A stretch of 64,000 nucleotides of DNA from Scytolyngbya sp. HA4215-MV1 (lineage in GTDB: Bacteria > Cyanobacteriota > Cyanobacteriia > Leptolyngbyales > Leptolyngbyaceae), in assembly GCA_019359045.1 (NCBI GenBank), contig JAHHIA010000015.1, positions 1 to 64,000 of the forward strand, read 5' to 3'. Numbering within the stretch: position 1 is the stretch's first letter; every line of letters starts with the position of its first letter. The position numbers and the translations under genes were made by a program. The notes beneath the pieces are model-generated. The model searched no databases. It saw only the letters and a list, made by a program, of their open reading frames with translations, and was not told the DNA's origin. Shown in pieces: positions 53,051-62,237 of this stretch.

Positions 53051-55234
53051 ATGCTGGGAACACTGCTAAAAGGGCGCTACAAAATTATCCGGGTCCTGGG
53101 AGCAGGGGGATTTGGGCAAACATATGTTGCAGAAGATTTGCAACAACCGGATCAGTCTGTCTGTGTAGTCAAGCATCTCAAACCCTCTAGTCAAGACACT
53201 GCCTTTTTGCAAGTTGCTCGACGGCTGTTTGATACTGAAGTCGAAACATTGCGAAGACTGGGAAGCCATGACCAAATTCCGGGTTTGCTGGCTTCTTTTG
53301 AAGATAACCAGGAATTTTACTTTGTTCAGGATTTTATTGAAGGATGTCCTCTGAGTGAGGAATTGTCTCGCAATCGGCGGCTGAGTGAAGCGCAAGTGCT
53401 TGATTTGCTGCGCGATGTGCTGGAAATTTTGCAATTTGTCCATAGTAAGCAGGTCATTCATCGAGATATTAAGCCCAGTAATTTGATCCGGCGACAACCC
53501 GACAATAAGTTTGTACTAATCGATTTTGGTGCAGTAAAAGAAATTCAGACTCAAATTACGAATGAGTCAGGCAAAACAGGACTCACGGTAGGGATTGGCA
53601 CTCAGGGCTATGTTCCCAGTGAGCAGTTAGTGGGGAAGCCGCGCTTTAGTAGTGATCTCTATGCATTAGGAATGACTGCGATCCAGGCATTGACAGGGCT
53701 ACATCCCTCTCAACTGCCGACTCATCCTGATACTGCAGAGGTAATCTGGAAGGATCAGACGCGGATTAGTCGCCGACTGGAAATGATTCTTGAGAAAATG
53801 GTGCACTTCCATTTCACTCAGCGGTTTCAGTCAGCAACGGAAGTATTGCAAACACTGGATCGCATGGCTGATCCGTTCAATGATTTTACGTTATTGCCGC
53901 CCACTCAGTCCTACAACGATGAAACAGTGCTGACCGAGCAAGCGCTGGTTACACCAGAAGAATGGCATCGGGTGCCTGCTGGGGTCTGGCGAAAATTTAG
54001 CAAAACGGGCTGGCAAGCGATCGCGATCGCCAGTCTTGCGGTGACTGGGACATTGCTTGGAGCACGACAACTGTTAGTGCTGAAACCATTAGAAATGGCG
54101 CTGTTTGAGAAGCCAGAGATTGCTGCGCTCGATTGGATGATGCGACGCAAGCCCGATGCTGGCATCGATCCGCGGTTGCTGGTGGTAGAAATTACAGAAG
54201 CAGACCTACGCGAACAAAAGCGCTTCCCTTTATCGGATCAGGTGATTGCTCAGACGATCGCCAACCTAAATCGCTACCACCCGCGGGCGATCGGACTAGA
54301 CCTGTTGCGCGATATTCCCCAAGAACCGGGACGCGATGAACTGTTGAAGCAATTGCACCAGCCCAATGTGGTGGTAATTACTAAAATCGGCTCGAACGAG
54401 CTTGATAACACCCCTCCCCCCCCTGGCTTTACCCTCAACCATGATCAGGTTGGCTTCAATGATATTGTGATTGACCCGGATGATATTGTTCGGCGGTGTC
54501 TATTATTTGCCGACTACAAAAACTTTACCCTGCGCTCCTTCTCATTGCGATTGGCACAGATGTACCTCAAAGTGCAGGGAATTGTTCCGACCAGTGCGCC
54601 TCAAAACCCAGATATTTTGAAACTGGGGGCGGCAGTATTCCCGCCAATGGAAGCGAATGCCGGAGGGTACCAGTTGATGGATGCCCGGGGCTACCAGATC
54701 TTGTTGAACTATCGCTCTGCCAAGAATGCTGCCCGTCATGTGACGCTGGGGCAAGTGTTGAAGAATCAAGTCAATCCCGACTGGGTGAAGGACAAGGTGA
54801 TCCTGATCGGGACAACGGCTCCAAGTATTAAAGACCTGTTTGCGACGCCTTATGGTGCCATTCAACGAGATGATCCGAAGATGCCGGGCGTGGTAATTCA
54901 TGCTCAGATGGTGAGCATGATTTTGGATGCGGCGTTGAATAAGCAATCCCTGCTGTGGGTGTGGTCAGAACCGATCGAAATTCTATGGATTGCGGGTTGG
55001 ACAGTGGTGGCTGGTGTGCTTGCCTGGTATGTGCGTCGTCCCCTAATTTTGATTGCGGTGGAGTTTGGGGTTCTCGTGATTTTAGGTGGGTTCTGTTGGG
55101 GCATTTTTACCCAACATGGTTGGGTGCCGATTTTTGCCCCTGCTGTGGCGGTGGTGCTGGCGACAGCAGCAGTCTCTTCTTATGGGGTGTTGAACGATCG
55201 GCAAAAATCTTTGAGGCGTTCAAATTCCAAATAA
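53051..55234 (+). CDS. Ser/Thr protein kinase fused to CHASE2 sensor domain
   Basis: 727 codons from ATG at 53051. Residues about 10-275 form an STPK domain: glycine loop GAGGFGQTY, Lys in CVVKHLK, catalytic HRDIKPSN (about 137-144) and IDFGAVKE (about 158). A membrane helix follows (about 322-340), then an extracytoplasmic CHASE2 domain (about 345-620: LLVVEITEADLREQKRFPLSDQVIAQTI, IGLDLLRDIP, IVIDPDDIVRRCLLF, VILIGTTAPSIKDLFATP). Two or three further helices close the protein. The kinase would phosphorylate cytoplasmic targets in response to a signal outside. It overlaps the MscS-CNBD gene by 15 bp tail-to-tail. Confidence 0.95.
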   Translation: MLGTLLKGRYKIIRVLGAGGFGQTYVAEDLQQPDQSVCVVKHLKPSSQDTAFLQVARRLFDTEVETLRRLGSHDQIPGLLASFEDNQEFYFVQDFIEGCPLSEELSRNRRLSEAQVLDLLRDVLEILQFVHSKQVIHRDIKPSNLIRRQPDNKFVLIDFGAVKEIQTQITNESGKTGLTVGIGTQGYVPSEQLVGKPRFSSDLYALGMTAIQALTGLHPSQLPTHPDTAEVIWKDQTRISRRLEMILEKMVHFHFTQRFQSATEVLQTLDRMADPFNDFTLLPPTQSYNDETVLTEQALVTPEEWHRVPAGVWRKFSKTGWQAIAIASLAVTGTLLGARQLLVLKPLEMALFEKPEIAALDWMMRRKPDAGIDPRLLVVEITEADLREQKRFPLSDQVIAQTIANLNRYHPRAIGLDLLRDIPQEPGRDELLKQLHQPNVVVITKIGSNELDNTPPPPGFTLNHDQVGFNDIVIDPDDIVRRCLLFADYKNFTLRSFSLRLAQMYLKVQGIVPTSAPQNPDILKLGAAVFPPMEANAGGYQLMDARGYQILLNYRSAKNAARHVTLGQVLKNQVNPDWVKDKVILIGTTAPSIKDLFATPYGAIQRDDPKMPGVVIHAQMVSMILDAALNKQSLLWVWSEPIEILWIAGWTVVAGVLAWYVRRPLILIAVEFGVLVILGGFCWGIFTQHGWVPIFAPAVAVVLATAAVSSYGVLNDRQKSLRRSNSK

Positions 55235-56740
55235 CGTTTGTAAATGTTTGCGGATGCGAAATAAGGGCGTTTCTTCCGAGGGACCCGTAAATACTTTGAT
55301 TTCTTGTAACGTTTGCTGACGTTCCAATAACTTTTGAGCAATCTGGTCGGCGAGTTCCTGGTGATTTTTTAAGAGCCGCTGCAAATCCTTGTGATCGACA
55401 ACAAACAAGACGGTTTCCTCCAGGGATCTCACCGTTGCCGATCGCGGAATTCCTAGCAATAACGACATTTCCCCAAAAAATTCTCCCTCATTCAGCGTGG
55501 CGATATATTGCTCTGTTTTGCGAGAAAAAATTTCGACTGATCCACTCAAAATAATGTAAAAGGAATTGCCAGGTTCTCCTTCCTGACAGATGACCTGCCC
55601 CGCAGGAAACAGTTGACGGTAGCCATATTCGATTAATTGCAACAAATCAATATCGGTACATTGTTCAAAGTAGGTGATCCGTCGCAGCAAATCGCGCAGT
55701 CCCAGGTTACTAATTGAGGATTTGGTAGAAGCGCTGGATAGCTCCACCGGGGTCTCTAAGGGAGAAGGGGGATTTTTAATGTCTGCGGAGGTGGGATGAG
55801 GGTGGAAAAGCCCTGTCACTTCGTCAAGGTTGCGAATGTACAAATCTCGTTGAGGATGGGGAATTTCTAGCCCCCGATGCGTGATTTCTCGCTCAATTAG
55901 AAAATTTAAAGAACTTTTGATTGGGTCACTTTCTTGTGGTTGATCAATCCAAACCAGCAGTTCAAAACTCAGGTCGCTATCGCCAAATCCTCTTAACCAG
56001 ACCTTGGGGGAGGGGGTAGACAGCACTTTTGGCTCGGCTCGTGCCGCTGCCAAAAGTGCCTCGGTCACCGTGAACGGGTCGGTGCCATAGGAGATACTGA
56101 CTGGTAAATGCAATCGGCAGCGGGGGTCGCGGTGGCTCCAGTTGATGATGTTATTTTCGACCAGGCGGATATTGGGCACGATGACGAAAACGCCGTCTTG
56201 AGTCCGTACGGTGGTCGATCGAATGGAAATGCTCTCGACCGTACCCAATAAGTTATCAACTTCGATGAAATCTCCGACTCGCATCGGTTGCTCTAGCAAC
56301 AGAGTAATACCGCTGACAAAGTTGCTGGCAAAATTTTGGAGTCCGAACCCAAGCCCGATCCCCAGTGCGCCTGCCAGGACTGCTAAAGAACTCAGGTTGA
56401 CTCCAGCTGTCTGCAGCAGAATGGTGAATCCTAAAACAGTCAGTACATAACGGGTGAACGTCGCTACCACCTCGCGGTTGCCTCGATCCAGCCCCATGCG
56501 TGCCAATAGTCTACGCTTGAGCCACTCACTGAAGACGCGAGAGACCACAAAAACCGCGATCGTGGCAAAAATCAACCCCAGGATGAGGCCTAGAGAAAAG
56601 CGGTTGCCCCCTGACTCAAACAGGGTGGCAGAAAAGATGCGGGAGAGTGGATTCAGCACTTGCTGGATTGGAGGGGTGAGCCAATTCATGAGCGATCGTG
56701 ATGCAGTAGATGCAAGCTTACATTTCAACCAGGCTAGCAT
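55220..56740 (-). CDS. MscS-type mechanosensitive channel with C-terminal cyclic-nucleotide-binding domain
   Basis: 506 codons from ATG at 56740. Several membrane helices lie in about 45-145 (SLGLILGLIFATIAVFVVSRVF and FTRYVLTVLGFTILLQTAGV). The pore helix is GLGFGLQNFASNFVSGITLL, followed by the beta-domain (RVGDFIEVDNLLGTVESISIRSTTVRTQDGVFVIVPN). From about 355 a CNBD follows: FPAGQVICQEGEPGNSFYIILSGSVEIF and FFGEMSLLLGIPRSATVRSLEE, with the phosphate cassette intact. The protein would be an osmotic safety valve or ion channel whose gating responds to cAMP or cGMP. It sits tail-to-tail with the kinase-CHASE2 gene. Confidence 0.93.
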   Translation of the reverse strand: MLAWLKCKLASTASRSLMNWLTPPIQQVLNPLSRIFSATLFESGGNRFSLGLILGLIFATIAVFVVSRVFSEWLKRRLLARMGLDRGNREVVATFTRYVLTVLGFTILLQTAGVNLSSLAVLAGALGIGLGFGLQNFASNFVSGITLLLEQPMRVGDFIEVDNLLGTVESISIRSTTVRTQDGVFVIVPNIRLVENNIINWSHRDPRCRLHLPVSISYGTDPFTVTEALLAAARAEPKVLSTPSPKVWLRGFGDSDLSFELLVWIDQPQESDPIKSSLNFLIEREITHRGLEIPHPQRDLYIRNLDEVTGLFHPHPTSADIKNPPSPLETPVELSSASTKSSISNLGLRDLLRRITYFEQCTDIDLLQLIEYGYRQLFPAGQVICQEGEPGNSFYIILSGSVEIFSRKTEQYIATLNEGEFFGEMSLLLGIPRSATVRSLEETVLFVVDHKDLQRLLKNHQELADQIAQKLLERQQTLQEIKVFTGPSEETPLFRIRKHLQTLFGI

Positions 56741-56774
56741 CTCCCTTCTGCAGCAGTTGTGCTTCCTTCATTGC

Positions 56775-58175
56775 CTACCGCTTAAAATCCTTAAACCGTT
56801 CTTTTGCCAGAGCAAACGATTCTCGCATCGCTTGCTGAATCCGTTGGGGATCAGGCTTTTTGCCGCCCATCAAATCTCCAAAATAAACGCAGGCAGCCTC
56901 GCCCAGTGCCCAGGTATAAGCCGTTGCCCAAGAGGCAGCGATCACACTACCGACACCCGGCAGGAATTTGATCAGTTCTCGCCCGATCGTTTGCGCTAGA
57001 AAACCTCCTGCGATCGCACTCAGTACCCCCCCTGCCTGAGAAGGCGATAAGATCTGACCATATAATTGCCCCAAAAAACCCACCATGGAAACTTGAAGCG
57101 CAGTTAATACAGGCATGGTGGCAAAAGGGAGCGGAATTGCAGCTAAAGCACCTGCCATCAGCGCAAAGGGTAAGATGTAGCGTCGCCCTGCTTCGCGATA
57201 AAGGTTGCCAATCTGTGCTCCAGCTTCGCGACTATCCAACAGTTGATGAATGGTGCGAGATTCGGCATCGGGCAGCAACTCTGCCAGGTTTTCAATCAGG
57301 GCTGCCAGTCCGTAAAAAACGGGCGTATAGCCATCCTCTTCCAATGTGAAGTCAATCAAAACTGCCCGATCGTACAACCCACTAAAGTCTGACTGAATTG
57401 CTGCAAACGATCGCGGCACATCCCCAACCTCTGGCGGATAGGGAGGATGATCGCCAACCTCAGGGGGATAGGCTTCATGCAGACAGGTCACGGCTAGCAA
57501 GCAAGGTAAGGCTGGATGCGTTTGGCGGAGTTGGCGAGCAATTTGTGCCAGCGTTTCTGTAGCAAAGTCACCAATTTTGACCGTCAAAATCAGCACTTTG
57601 ACCCTGGGTTCGGGCTTGGGCTGTTCCATCGTCGGCTGTTCAGGCACAGACTGAACATCACTCATCAACTCCTGGATGACTTCGGCTGTTTCTTGGGTGC
57701 CATCGCCCAGTCCGATCGTATCGGTAAAAATCAGCAGGGGTAGGTCGGCGGTGGGATAGCTGTAGCGCTGGGTGTGGCGAGTATGAGGACGAAACCCCTG
57801 TCCAACAATTTCTGCCGAAACGCCGGTCATGCCGCGGACGAGAGAGCTTTTACCAGTCTGTGGCTTACCAACCAAAATCGCTTCTGTTGTAGGCAGTTCT
57901 TTGCGAATTGCCTGCAAAATCTCTGCAACTTCAGCTTCACTGAGGCTAAACCATTGCGTGATCGCCTGACTCACCTGGCGAAGCGGCGACCAGCCTAGCA
58001 ACGCAGTCGTACTGCCTGACCAGACCTTCTGCATCTGATCGAGCAGCGCTTGTTGCAAAGGCAAGCGATCGGAAAGCGGAAGGGGGTCTTCAGCCGACGA
58101 TTCAGGAACCTGTGAATTAGGCGCAGGGATTTCAGACGCTGGAGTGCGTGGTTCTGCTTCGGTTGGTTCAGTCAT
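56775..58175 (-). CDS. Membrane-associated GTPase (DUF697/YcjF-like C-terminus)
   Basis: 466 codons from ATG at 58175. A Pro/Glu/Ser-rich head (about 1-35) precedes a helix. The P-loop is ILVGKPQTGKSS (G103 to S110), G3 is DTIG at 152-155, and the G4 position reads LAVTCLHEAYP rather than NKxD or TKxD, so base specificity is uncertain. An imperfect repeat of PYPPEVGD follows at about 233-252. From about 320 to the end are hydrophobic helices with glycine-rich loops (ALMAGALAAIPLP, GGVLSAIAGGFLAQTIGRELIKFLPGVGSVIAASWATAYTWALGEAACVYF). Related proteins are called YcjF/DUF697 GTPases, of unknown role. It follows the MscS gene's upstream end by 34 bp. Confidence 0.85.
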   Translation of the reverse strand: MTEPTEAEPRTPASEIPAPNSQVPESSAEDPLPLSDRLPLQQALLDQMQKVWSGSTTALLGWSPLRQVSQAITQWFSLSEAEVAEILQAIRKELPTTEAILVGKPQTGKSSLVRGMTGVSAEIVGQGFRPHTRHTQRYSYPTADLPLLIFTDTIGLGDGTQETAEVIQELMSDVQSVPEQPTMEQPKPEPRVKVLILTVKIGDFATETLAQIARQLRQTHPALPCLLAVTCLHEAYPPEVGDHPPYPPEVGDVPRSFAAIQSDFSGLYDRAVLIDFTLEEDGYTPVFYGLAALIENLAELLPDAESRTIHQLLDSREAGAQIGNLYREAGRRYILPFALMAGALAAIPLPFATMPVLTALQVSMVGFLGQLYGQILSPSQAGGVLSAIAGGFLAQTIGRELIKFLPGVGSVIAASWATAYTWALGEAACVYFGDLMGGKKPDPQRIQQAMRESFALAKERFKDFKR

Positions 58176-58235
58176 GGTTCGCGGTCAGAGCGCAAAAGTC
58201 GCTAATGAGCAAAGCTCAAAGGCTTGGTTAGATAT

Positions 58236-58565
58236 TTACGCGTCGTCGCGAATGTCGCTACTGCCGCCTGGCGAGGAATCGTACAGGGCATCCAAGTGTT
58301 CACGAGCATCATCTACTGTCATCGAACGCATAACGAGCAATGGCTCATTAATTACCTTGCCTGTCTCATCCAGCAATTCTGGATGAGTGCCCAAAAGCGC
58401 GCGATTCATTTGGACTTGAGACGAATTTGAGCCGGGCTCAGATCGTCCCTGAGGACGGTAAGATCGTTGCGACTCTGTGCCCAGCGCCATCATGCTGCGA
58501 ATTAAATTCGCGATCGCCAAAAAAGCGAGGATTGTAAAAGCAAGAATGTAAAGCAAATGTAACAT
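58236..58565 (-). CDS. DUF2973-family small membrane protein
   Basis: 109 codons from ATG at 58565. The N-terminal helix MLHLLYILAFTILAFLAIANLIRSM spans the membrane. A variable, polar middle leads to HPELLDETGKVINEPLLVMRSMTVDDAREHLDALYDSSPG, the conserved DUF2973 core. Cyanobacterial, function unknown. It precedes the GTPase gene on the same strand by 60 bp and may share a transcript. Confidence 0.92.
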   Translation of the reverse strand: MLHLLYILAFTILAFLAIANLIRSMMALGTESQRSYRPQGRSEPGSNSSQVQMNRALLGTHPELLDETGKVINEPLLVMRSMTVDDAREHLDALYDSSPGGSSDIRDDA

Positions 58566-59084
58566 AATGTTTTGACTCCCAGCTGAATAGCCGCCACCCA
58601 GATTGACAGTTGGTTGAATTGAAAAATGTTTCGATTAGCGAAAAGCCGATCGGCAGAAACCCTACGCAACGATTTAGAAAAATGCTTGAAACCTAATGGA
58701 GAAATCCTACCTTAACAATCAATTCTCTACCGATTTGAAAACCAGATTAGACAATAAACCTAATAGAATCAACACACTTTTTCTGAAAGCTTGATAGTTG
58801 AAATGTTAGGAAATACCTTCTCACCTTCTATTCTATATTCTTAGACCGTATTTACGTTTTGTAATATCTCTTGATTCTGCTCAATGCTCAAAAATCGTTT
58901 TTCCATCCTATCCTGCTGTTTGCGATGAATTTAAATGAGTCACCTGATGAAAGAGGCAGAATCGGTAAGATAGAGGCGAGTGGTACGATCGCTACTCTTA
59001 TTGTCCTGAGGTGCAATCCATGCTCAGGCAAATTCTAAAACGCTGTTTCCGTTAAAATTGTATTCCTTGAAGCGAAGCCAACCG
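58566..59084. other. AT-rich intergenic region before thrS
   Basis: 519 bp. No gene or recognised RNA element is seen, and no T-box (not expected in cyanobacteria). It holds the divergent promoters of thrS and the DUF2973 gene. Confidence 0.45.
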
Positions 59085-60908
59085 ATGTCTGTTTCTGACG
59101 CTCCCAACTCTGAGCAATCTGCCAAAATTCACCTGCCTCGTATGAGTGAATCCGAAGCCCTTAAAAAGATTCGCCACACCACTTCTCATGTGATGGCGAT
59201 GGCAGTCCAAAAGCTCTTTCCCAAGGCTCAGGTGACGATCGGTCCCTGGATTGAGAATGGCTTCTATTATGATTTTGATAACCCTGAACCCTTTACTGAA
59301 AAGGATCTGAAGGCAATCAAGAAGGAGATGATCAAGATCATCAACCGCAAATTGCCCGTGATTCGTGAAGAGGTGAGTCGGGCAGAAGCTATAGCCCGTA
59401 TCCAGGCGATCGGGGAACCCTATAAATTGGAAATCTTGGCAGGATTGCAAGAACCCATCACCCTTTACCACTTGGGTGATCAATGGTGGGATCTGTGCGC
59501 TGGACCGCATGTCGAGAACACTGCCGAACTCGATCCAAAAGCGATCGAGTTAGAAAGCGTTGCCGGAGCCTACTGGCGGGGCGACGAAACCAAAGCCCAA
59601 CTCCAGCGCATTTACGGCACTGCCTGGGAAACCCCTGAACAACTGGCAGAATACAAGCGCCGCAAAGAAGAAGCCCTGAAGCGTGACCATCGCAGACTGG
59701 GGAAAGAACTGGGGCTTTTCATCTTTTCCGACCAGGTGGGTCCAGGGTTGCCCTTGTGGACGCCGAAAGGAACCGTCTTGCGATCGACCCTGGAAGATTT
59801 TCTCAAGCAGGAGCAACTCAAGCGGGGCTATTTGCCCGTAGTCACTCCTCACATCGCTCGAGTGGATCTGTTTAAAACGTCTGGGCACTGGCAAAAGTAC
59901 CAGGAAGACATGTTCCCAATGATGGCGGAGGATGAAAAAGCCAAAGCTCAAGAGCAGGGGTTTGTTCTGAAGCCGATGAACTGTCCCTTCCATATCCAGA
60001 TCTATAAGAGTGAGTTGCGTTCGTACCGCGAATTGCCGATGCGGTTGGCAGAATTTGGCACCGTTTATCGCTATGAACAGTCGGGAGAATTGGGCGGTCT
60101 CACCCGAGTGCGGGGCTTCACAGTGGATGACTCGCACCTGTTTGTAACGCCAGAGCAACTGGATGCAGAATTTCTCAATGTGGTCGATTTGATTCTGACT
60201 GTATTCAAGAGCCTGCAATTGAAAAATTTCCGCGCACGGCTCAGCTTCCGTGATCCGTCATCGGACAAATACATCGGCTCGAATGAAGCCTGGGAAAAAG
60301 CCGAGGGTGCCATTCGTCGGGCGGTTGAAACGCTGGGCATGAACTATTTTGAAGGGATTGGCGAAGCTGCGTTTTATGGTCCCAAACTGGACTTTATTTT
60401 TCAAGATGCGTTGGAACGAGAGTGGCAGTTGGGAACCGTGCAGGTAGACTACAATTTGCCAGAGCGGTTTGATCTGGAGTATGTGGCGGAAGATGGCACC
60501 CGCAGGCGTCCGGTGATGATTCACCGTGCTCCGTTTGGTTCTCTGGAGCGTTTGGTCGGTATTTTGATTGAGGAGTATGCGGGTGATTTTCCGCTCTGGC
60601 TGGCTCCGATTCAGGTGCGGTTGCTGCCGGTTGGGGAAGAGCAGTATCCCTTTGTTCAGCAGGTAGCGGCACAACTGCGATCGCTGGGGCTTCGGGTAGA
60701 AGCAGCAACCAGCGGCGATCGCCTGGGCAAGCTGATTCGGGATGCAGAAAAAGATAAGATTCCCGTGATGGCAGTGGTCGGTGCGAAAGAGGTGGAATCG
60801 AACGCGCTGAGCATTCGCACTCGGGCTTCCGGCGAATTAGGCGCGATTCCGGTTAGTGAAGTCCTGGAACGGTTACAATCTGCCAGCAAGCATTATTCCA
60901 ACTTTTAA
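59085..60908 (+). CDS. thrS: Threonyl-tRNA synthetase ThrS
   Basis: Start ATG 59085 is preferred over TTG 59058. 607 residues. There is no N-terminal TGS domain; the protein begins near the editing domain, with its His-rich HTTSHVMAMAVQKLFP and Cys in WDLCAGPHV. The class II catalytic core has motif 1 (about 225-245), motif 2 FGTVYRYEQSGELGGLTRVRGFTVDDSH, zinc ligand Cys in MNCPFH, and motif 3 IHRAPFGSLERLVGILIE. The anticodon-binding domain closes the protein. It charges tRNA-Thr. A 65-codon gene and the NIL ferredoxin follow on the same strand. Confidence 0.97.
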   Translation: MSVSDAPNSEQSAKIHLPRMSESEALKKIRHTTSHVMAMAVQKLFPKAQVTIGPWIENGFYYDFDNPEPFTEKDLKAIKKEMIKIINRKLPVIREEVSRAEAIARIQAIGEPYKLEILAGLQEPITLYHLGDQWWDLCAGPHVENTAELDPKAIELESVAGAYWRGDETKAQLQRIYGTAWETPEQLAEYKRRKEEALKRDHRRLGKELGLFIFSDQVGPGLPLWTPKGTVLRSTLEDFLKQEQLKRGYLPVVTPHIARVDLFKTSGHWQKYQEDMFPMMAEDEKAKAQEQGFVLKPMNCPFHIQIYKSELRSYRELPMRLAEFGTVYRYEQSGELGGLTRVRGFTVDDSHLFVTPEQLDAEFLNVVDLILTVFKSLQLKNFRARLSFRDPSSDKYIGSNEAWEKAEGAIRRAVETLGMNYFEGIGEAAFYGPKLDFIFQDALEREWQLGTVQVDYNLPERFDLEYVAEDGTRRRPVMIHRAPFGSLERLVGILIEEYAGDFPLWLAPIQVRLLPVGEEQYPFVQQVAAQLRSLGLRVEAATSGDRLGKLIRDAEKDKIPVMAVVGAKEVESNALSIRTRASGELGAIPVSEVLERLQSASKHYSNF

Positions 60909-60923
60909 GGGGCAGTCGAAGCG

Positions 60924-61121
60924 ATGGATGCACATGAGCGGTTGAAAAAGATTGAAACGGAAGTCCTGGAACGAGCGATCTCCCAGTGGATTTCAGAAAC
61001 GACGGGTTGGAAATATACCTGCAATATTGCGGGCATTGAGTATGGTGAATTGGGGCGGGCGCAGGTCAAACTGACGCTGGAAACCCTAGATTGGCTCAAT
61101 GTGAATGTCAAAGACGAATAA
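60924..61121 (+). CDS. Small hypothetical protein between thrS and a ferredoxin
   Basis: 65 codons from ATG at 60924, 15 bp after thrS. MDAHERLKKIETEVLERAISQWISETTGWKYTCNIAGIEYGELGRAQVKLTLETLDWLNVNVKDE combines one helix and a likely beta-hairpin. One cysteine, no membrane segment. I do not recognise a family. Close spacing suggests co-transcription with thrS and the ferredoxin gene that starts 26 bp later. Confidence 0.6.
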   Translation: MDAHERLKKIETEVLERAISQWISETTGWKYTCNIAGIEYGELGRAQVKLTLETLDWLNVNVKDE

Positions 61122-61147
61122 ACTCAAGTTGGAGCAGGCTTCCAGTT

Positions 61148-61552
61148 GTGAAAAAACGGCTGACGCTCACCTTTCCTAAGCGATCGATTCAGATGCCTGT
61201 CACCTATCGACTCGCAAAGGATTTCAACGTCGCGGCGAATATTATTCGTGCTCAAGTTGCTCCCAATCAGGTAGGCAAACTAGTCGTCGAGTTGTCGGGC
61301 GATATTGATCAACTGGATGCGGCGATCGACTGGATGAGATCGCAAGACATCGGCATTTCGTTAGTTGGTCGGGAAATCATCATTGATGAAGACGCTTGTG
61401 TTCATTGTGGATTATGTACAGGCGTTTGTCCGACTGAAGCTTTGACCCTGGAGCCTCAGACCTTTCGACTCCAATTCACGCGATCGCGCTGTATTGTGTG
61501 TGAGCAGTGCATCCCGACTTGTCCTGTGCAGGCGATTTCTACCAATCTTTGA
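61148..61552 (+). CDS. NIL-domain ferredoxin with two [4Fe-4S] clusters
   Basis: Start GTG 61148 (MKKRLTLTFPKRSIQMPVTYRLAKDF); upstream frame is open but unlikely. 134 residues. Residues 1-75 are a NIL domain, as in ABC-transporter MetN tails. Two clusters are bound by Cys84, 87, 90, 94 and Cys115, 118, 121, 125. Fusions of this type occur in cyanobacteria and may sense methionine or act in sulfur metabolism; the role is not established. It follows thrS and the 65-residue gene and ends before a strong terminator. Confidence 0.93.
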   Translation: MKKRLTLTFPKRSIQMPVTYRLAKDFNVAANIIRAQVAPNQVGKLVVELSGDIDQLDAAIDWMRSQDIGISLVGREIIIDEDACVHCGLCTGVCPTEALTLEPQTFRLQFTRSRCIVCEQCIPTCPVQAISTNL

Positions 61553-61697
61553 AGGTGAGAAATCTCAGCAGGGGCAGGGTTTTTATGACTCGATTAGGGG
61601 ATGTCTCGATCTAGACTTGATTGATGGTTTGCGATCGAGGCTGACCCGTGATTCAGATTTTTGTCTAAATCTATATGTGCAATCTGCTAAAAGCAGA

Positions 61698-61730
61698 AGA
61701 CCCCGGAGTTGCCAAAGCACTCCAGGGTCT
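61698..61730. terminator. Terminator after the NIL ferredoxin and GlsB-like genes
   Basis: AGACCCCGGAGT (61698-61709), loop TGCCAAAGC, ACTCCAGGGTCT (61719-61730), one mismatch. On the plus strand TAGTTTTCT follows, and on the minus strand TCTGCTTTT follows. It serves two convergent genes. Confidence 0.65.
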
Positions 61731-61767
61731 TAGTTTTCTAAACCTTTAAAGCTGGCTGTACAGTGCT

Positions 61768-62037
61768 CTAGGCAGCACGGCGAGTCATTAGCCCCCACAA
61801 GAAAATGGCGATCATGGCACCAATCACTGCCACGATCAAGCCGGGAATGCTTAAGCCAGTGGAAGTAAGTGCCAGAGACCCTGTGCTGAGCAGCGTGTAC
61901 AAGCTGCCCCCGATAAAAGCACCCACAATACCGAGGATAATTGTTGCTAGGATGCCGCCGCCCTGGTCACCTGGATAGATTGCTTTGGCGATCGCGCCTG
62001 CTAAAAGCCCTAAAACTAACCATGCAATAATGTTCAT
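61768..62037 (-). CDS. GlsB/YeaQ/YmgE-family stress membrane protein
   Basis: 89 codons from ATG at 62037. Three hydrophobic helices are rich in Gly and Ala (IIAWLVLGLLAGAIAKAIYPGDQGGGILATIILGIVGAFIGGSLY and LIVAVIGAMIAIFLWGLM). The AKAIYPGDQGGG loop is the transglycosylase-associated signature of the family. Members are small stress-induced membrane proteins of unclear function. It stands in a run of small stress genes reading leftward. Confidence 0.94.
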   Translation of the reverse strand: MNIIAWLVLGLLAGAIAKAIYPGDQGGGILATIILGIVGAFIGGSLYTLLSTGSLALTSTGLSIPGLIVAVIGAMIAIFLWGLMTRRAA

Positions 62038-62159
62038 TTTTTGTCTCCAAAATGCCTTGCTCTCGAACTATTAATCAGAATACAAACTTTAGGGAAAAAA
62101 ACCTTCCACCTAAAGGGATATCTACCCATTTGTATCAACTGAAAAATTAATTATTTTAT

Positions 62160-62187
62160 AAAAAAGAGTGCTCAAAAATGAACACTC
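62160..62187 (-). terminator. Strong intrinsic terminator after the holin-family gene
   Basis: On the minus strand GAGTGTTCA pairs with TGAGCACTC (one G-U) around a 4-nt T loop, followed immediately by T6. It ends the holin-family transcript before the GlsB-like gene. Confidence 0.75.
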
Positions 62188-62237
62188 AGCCTTTATAACT
62201 ATTATTGAACTTCTCAAACCTAGTCGCATGAAATTGA

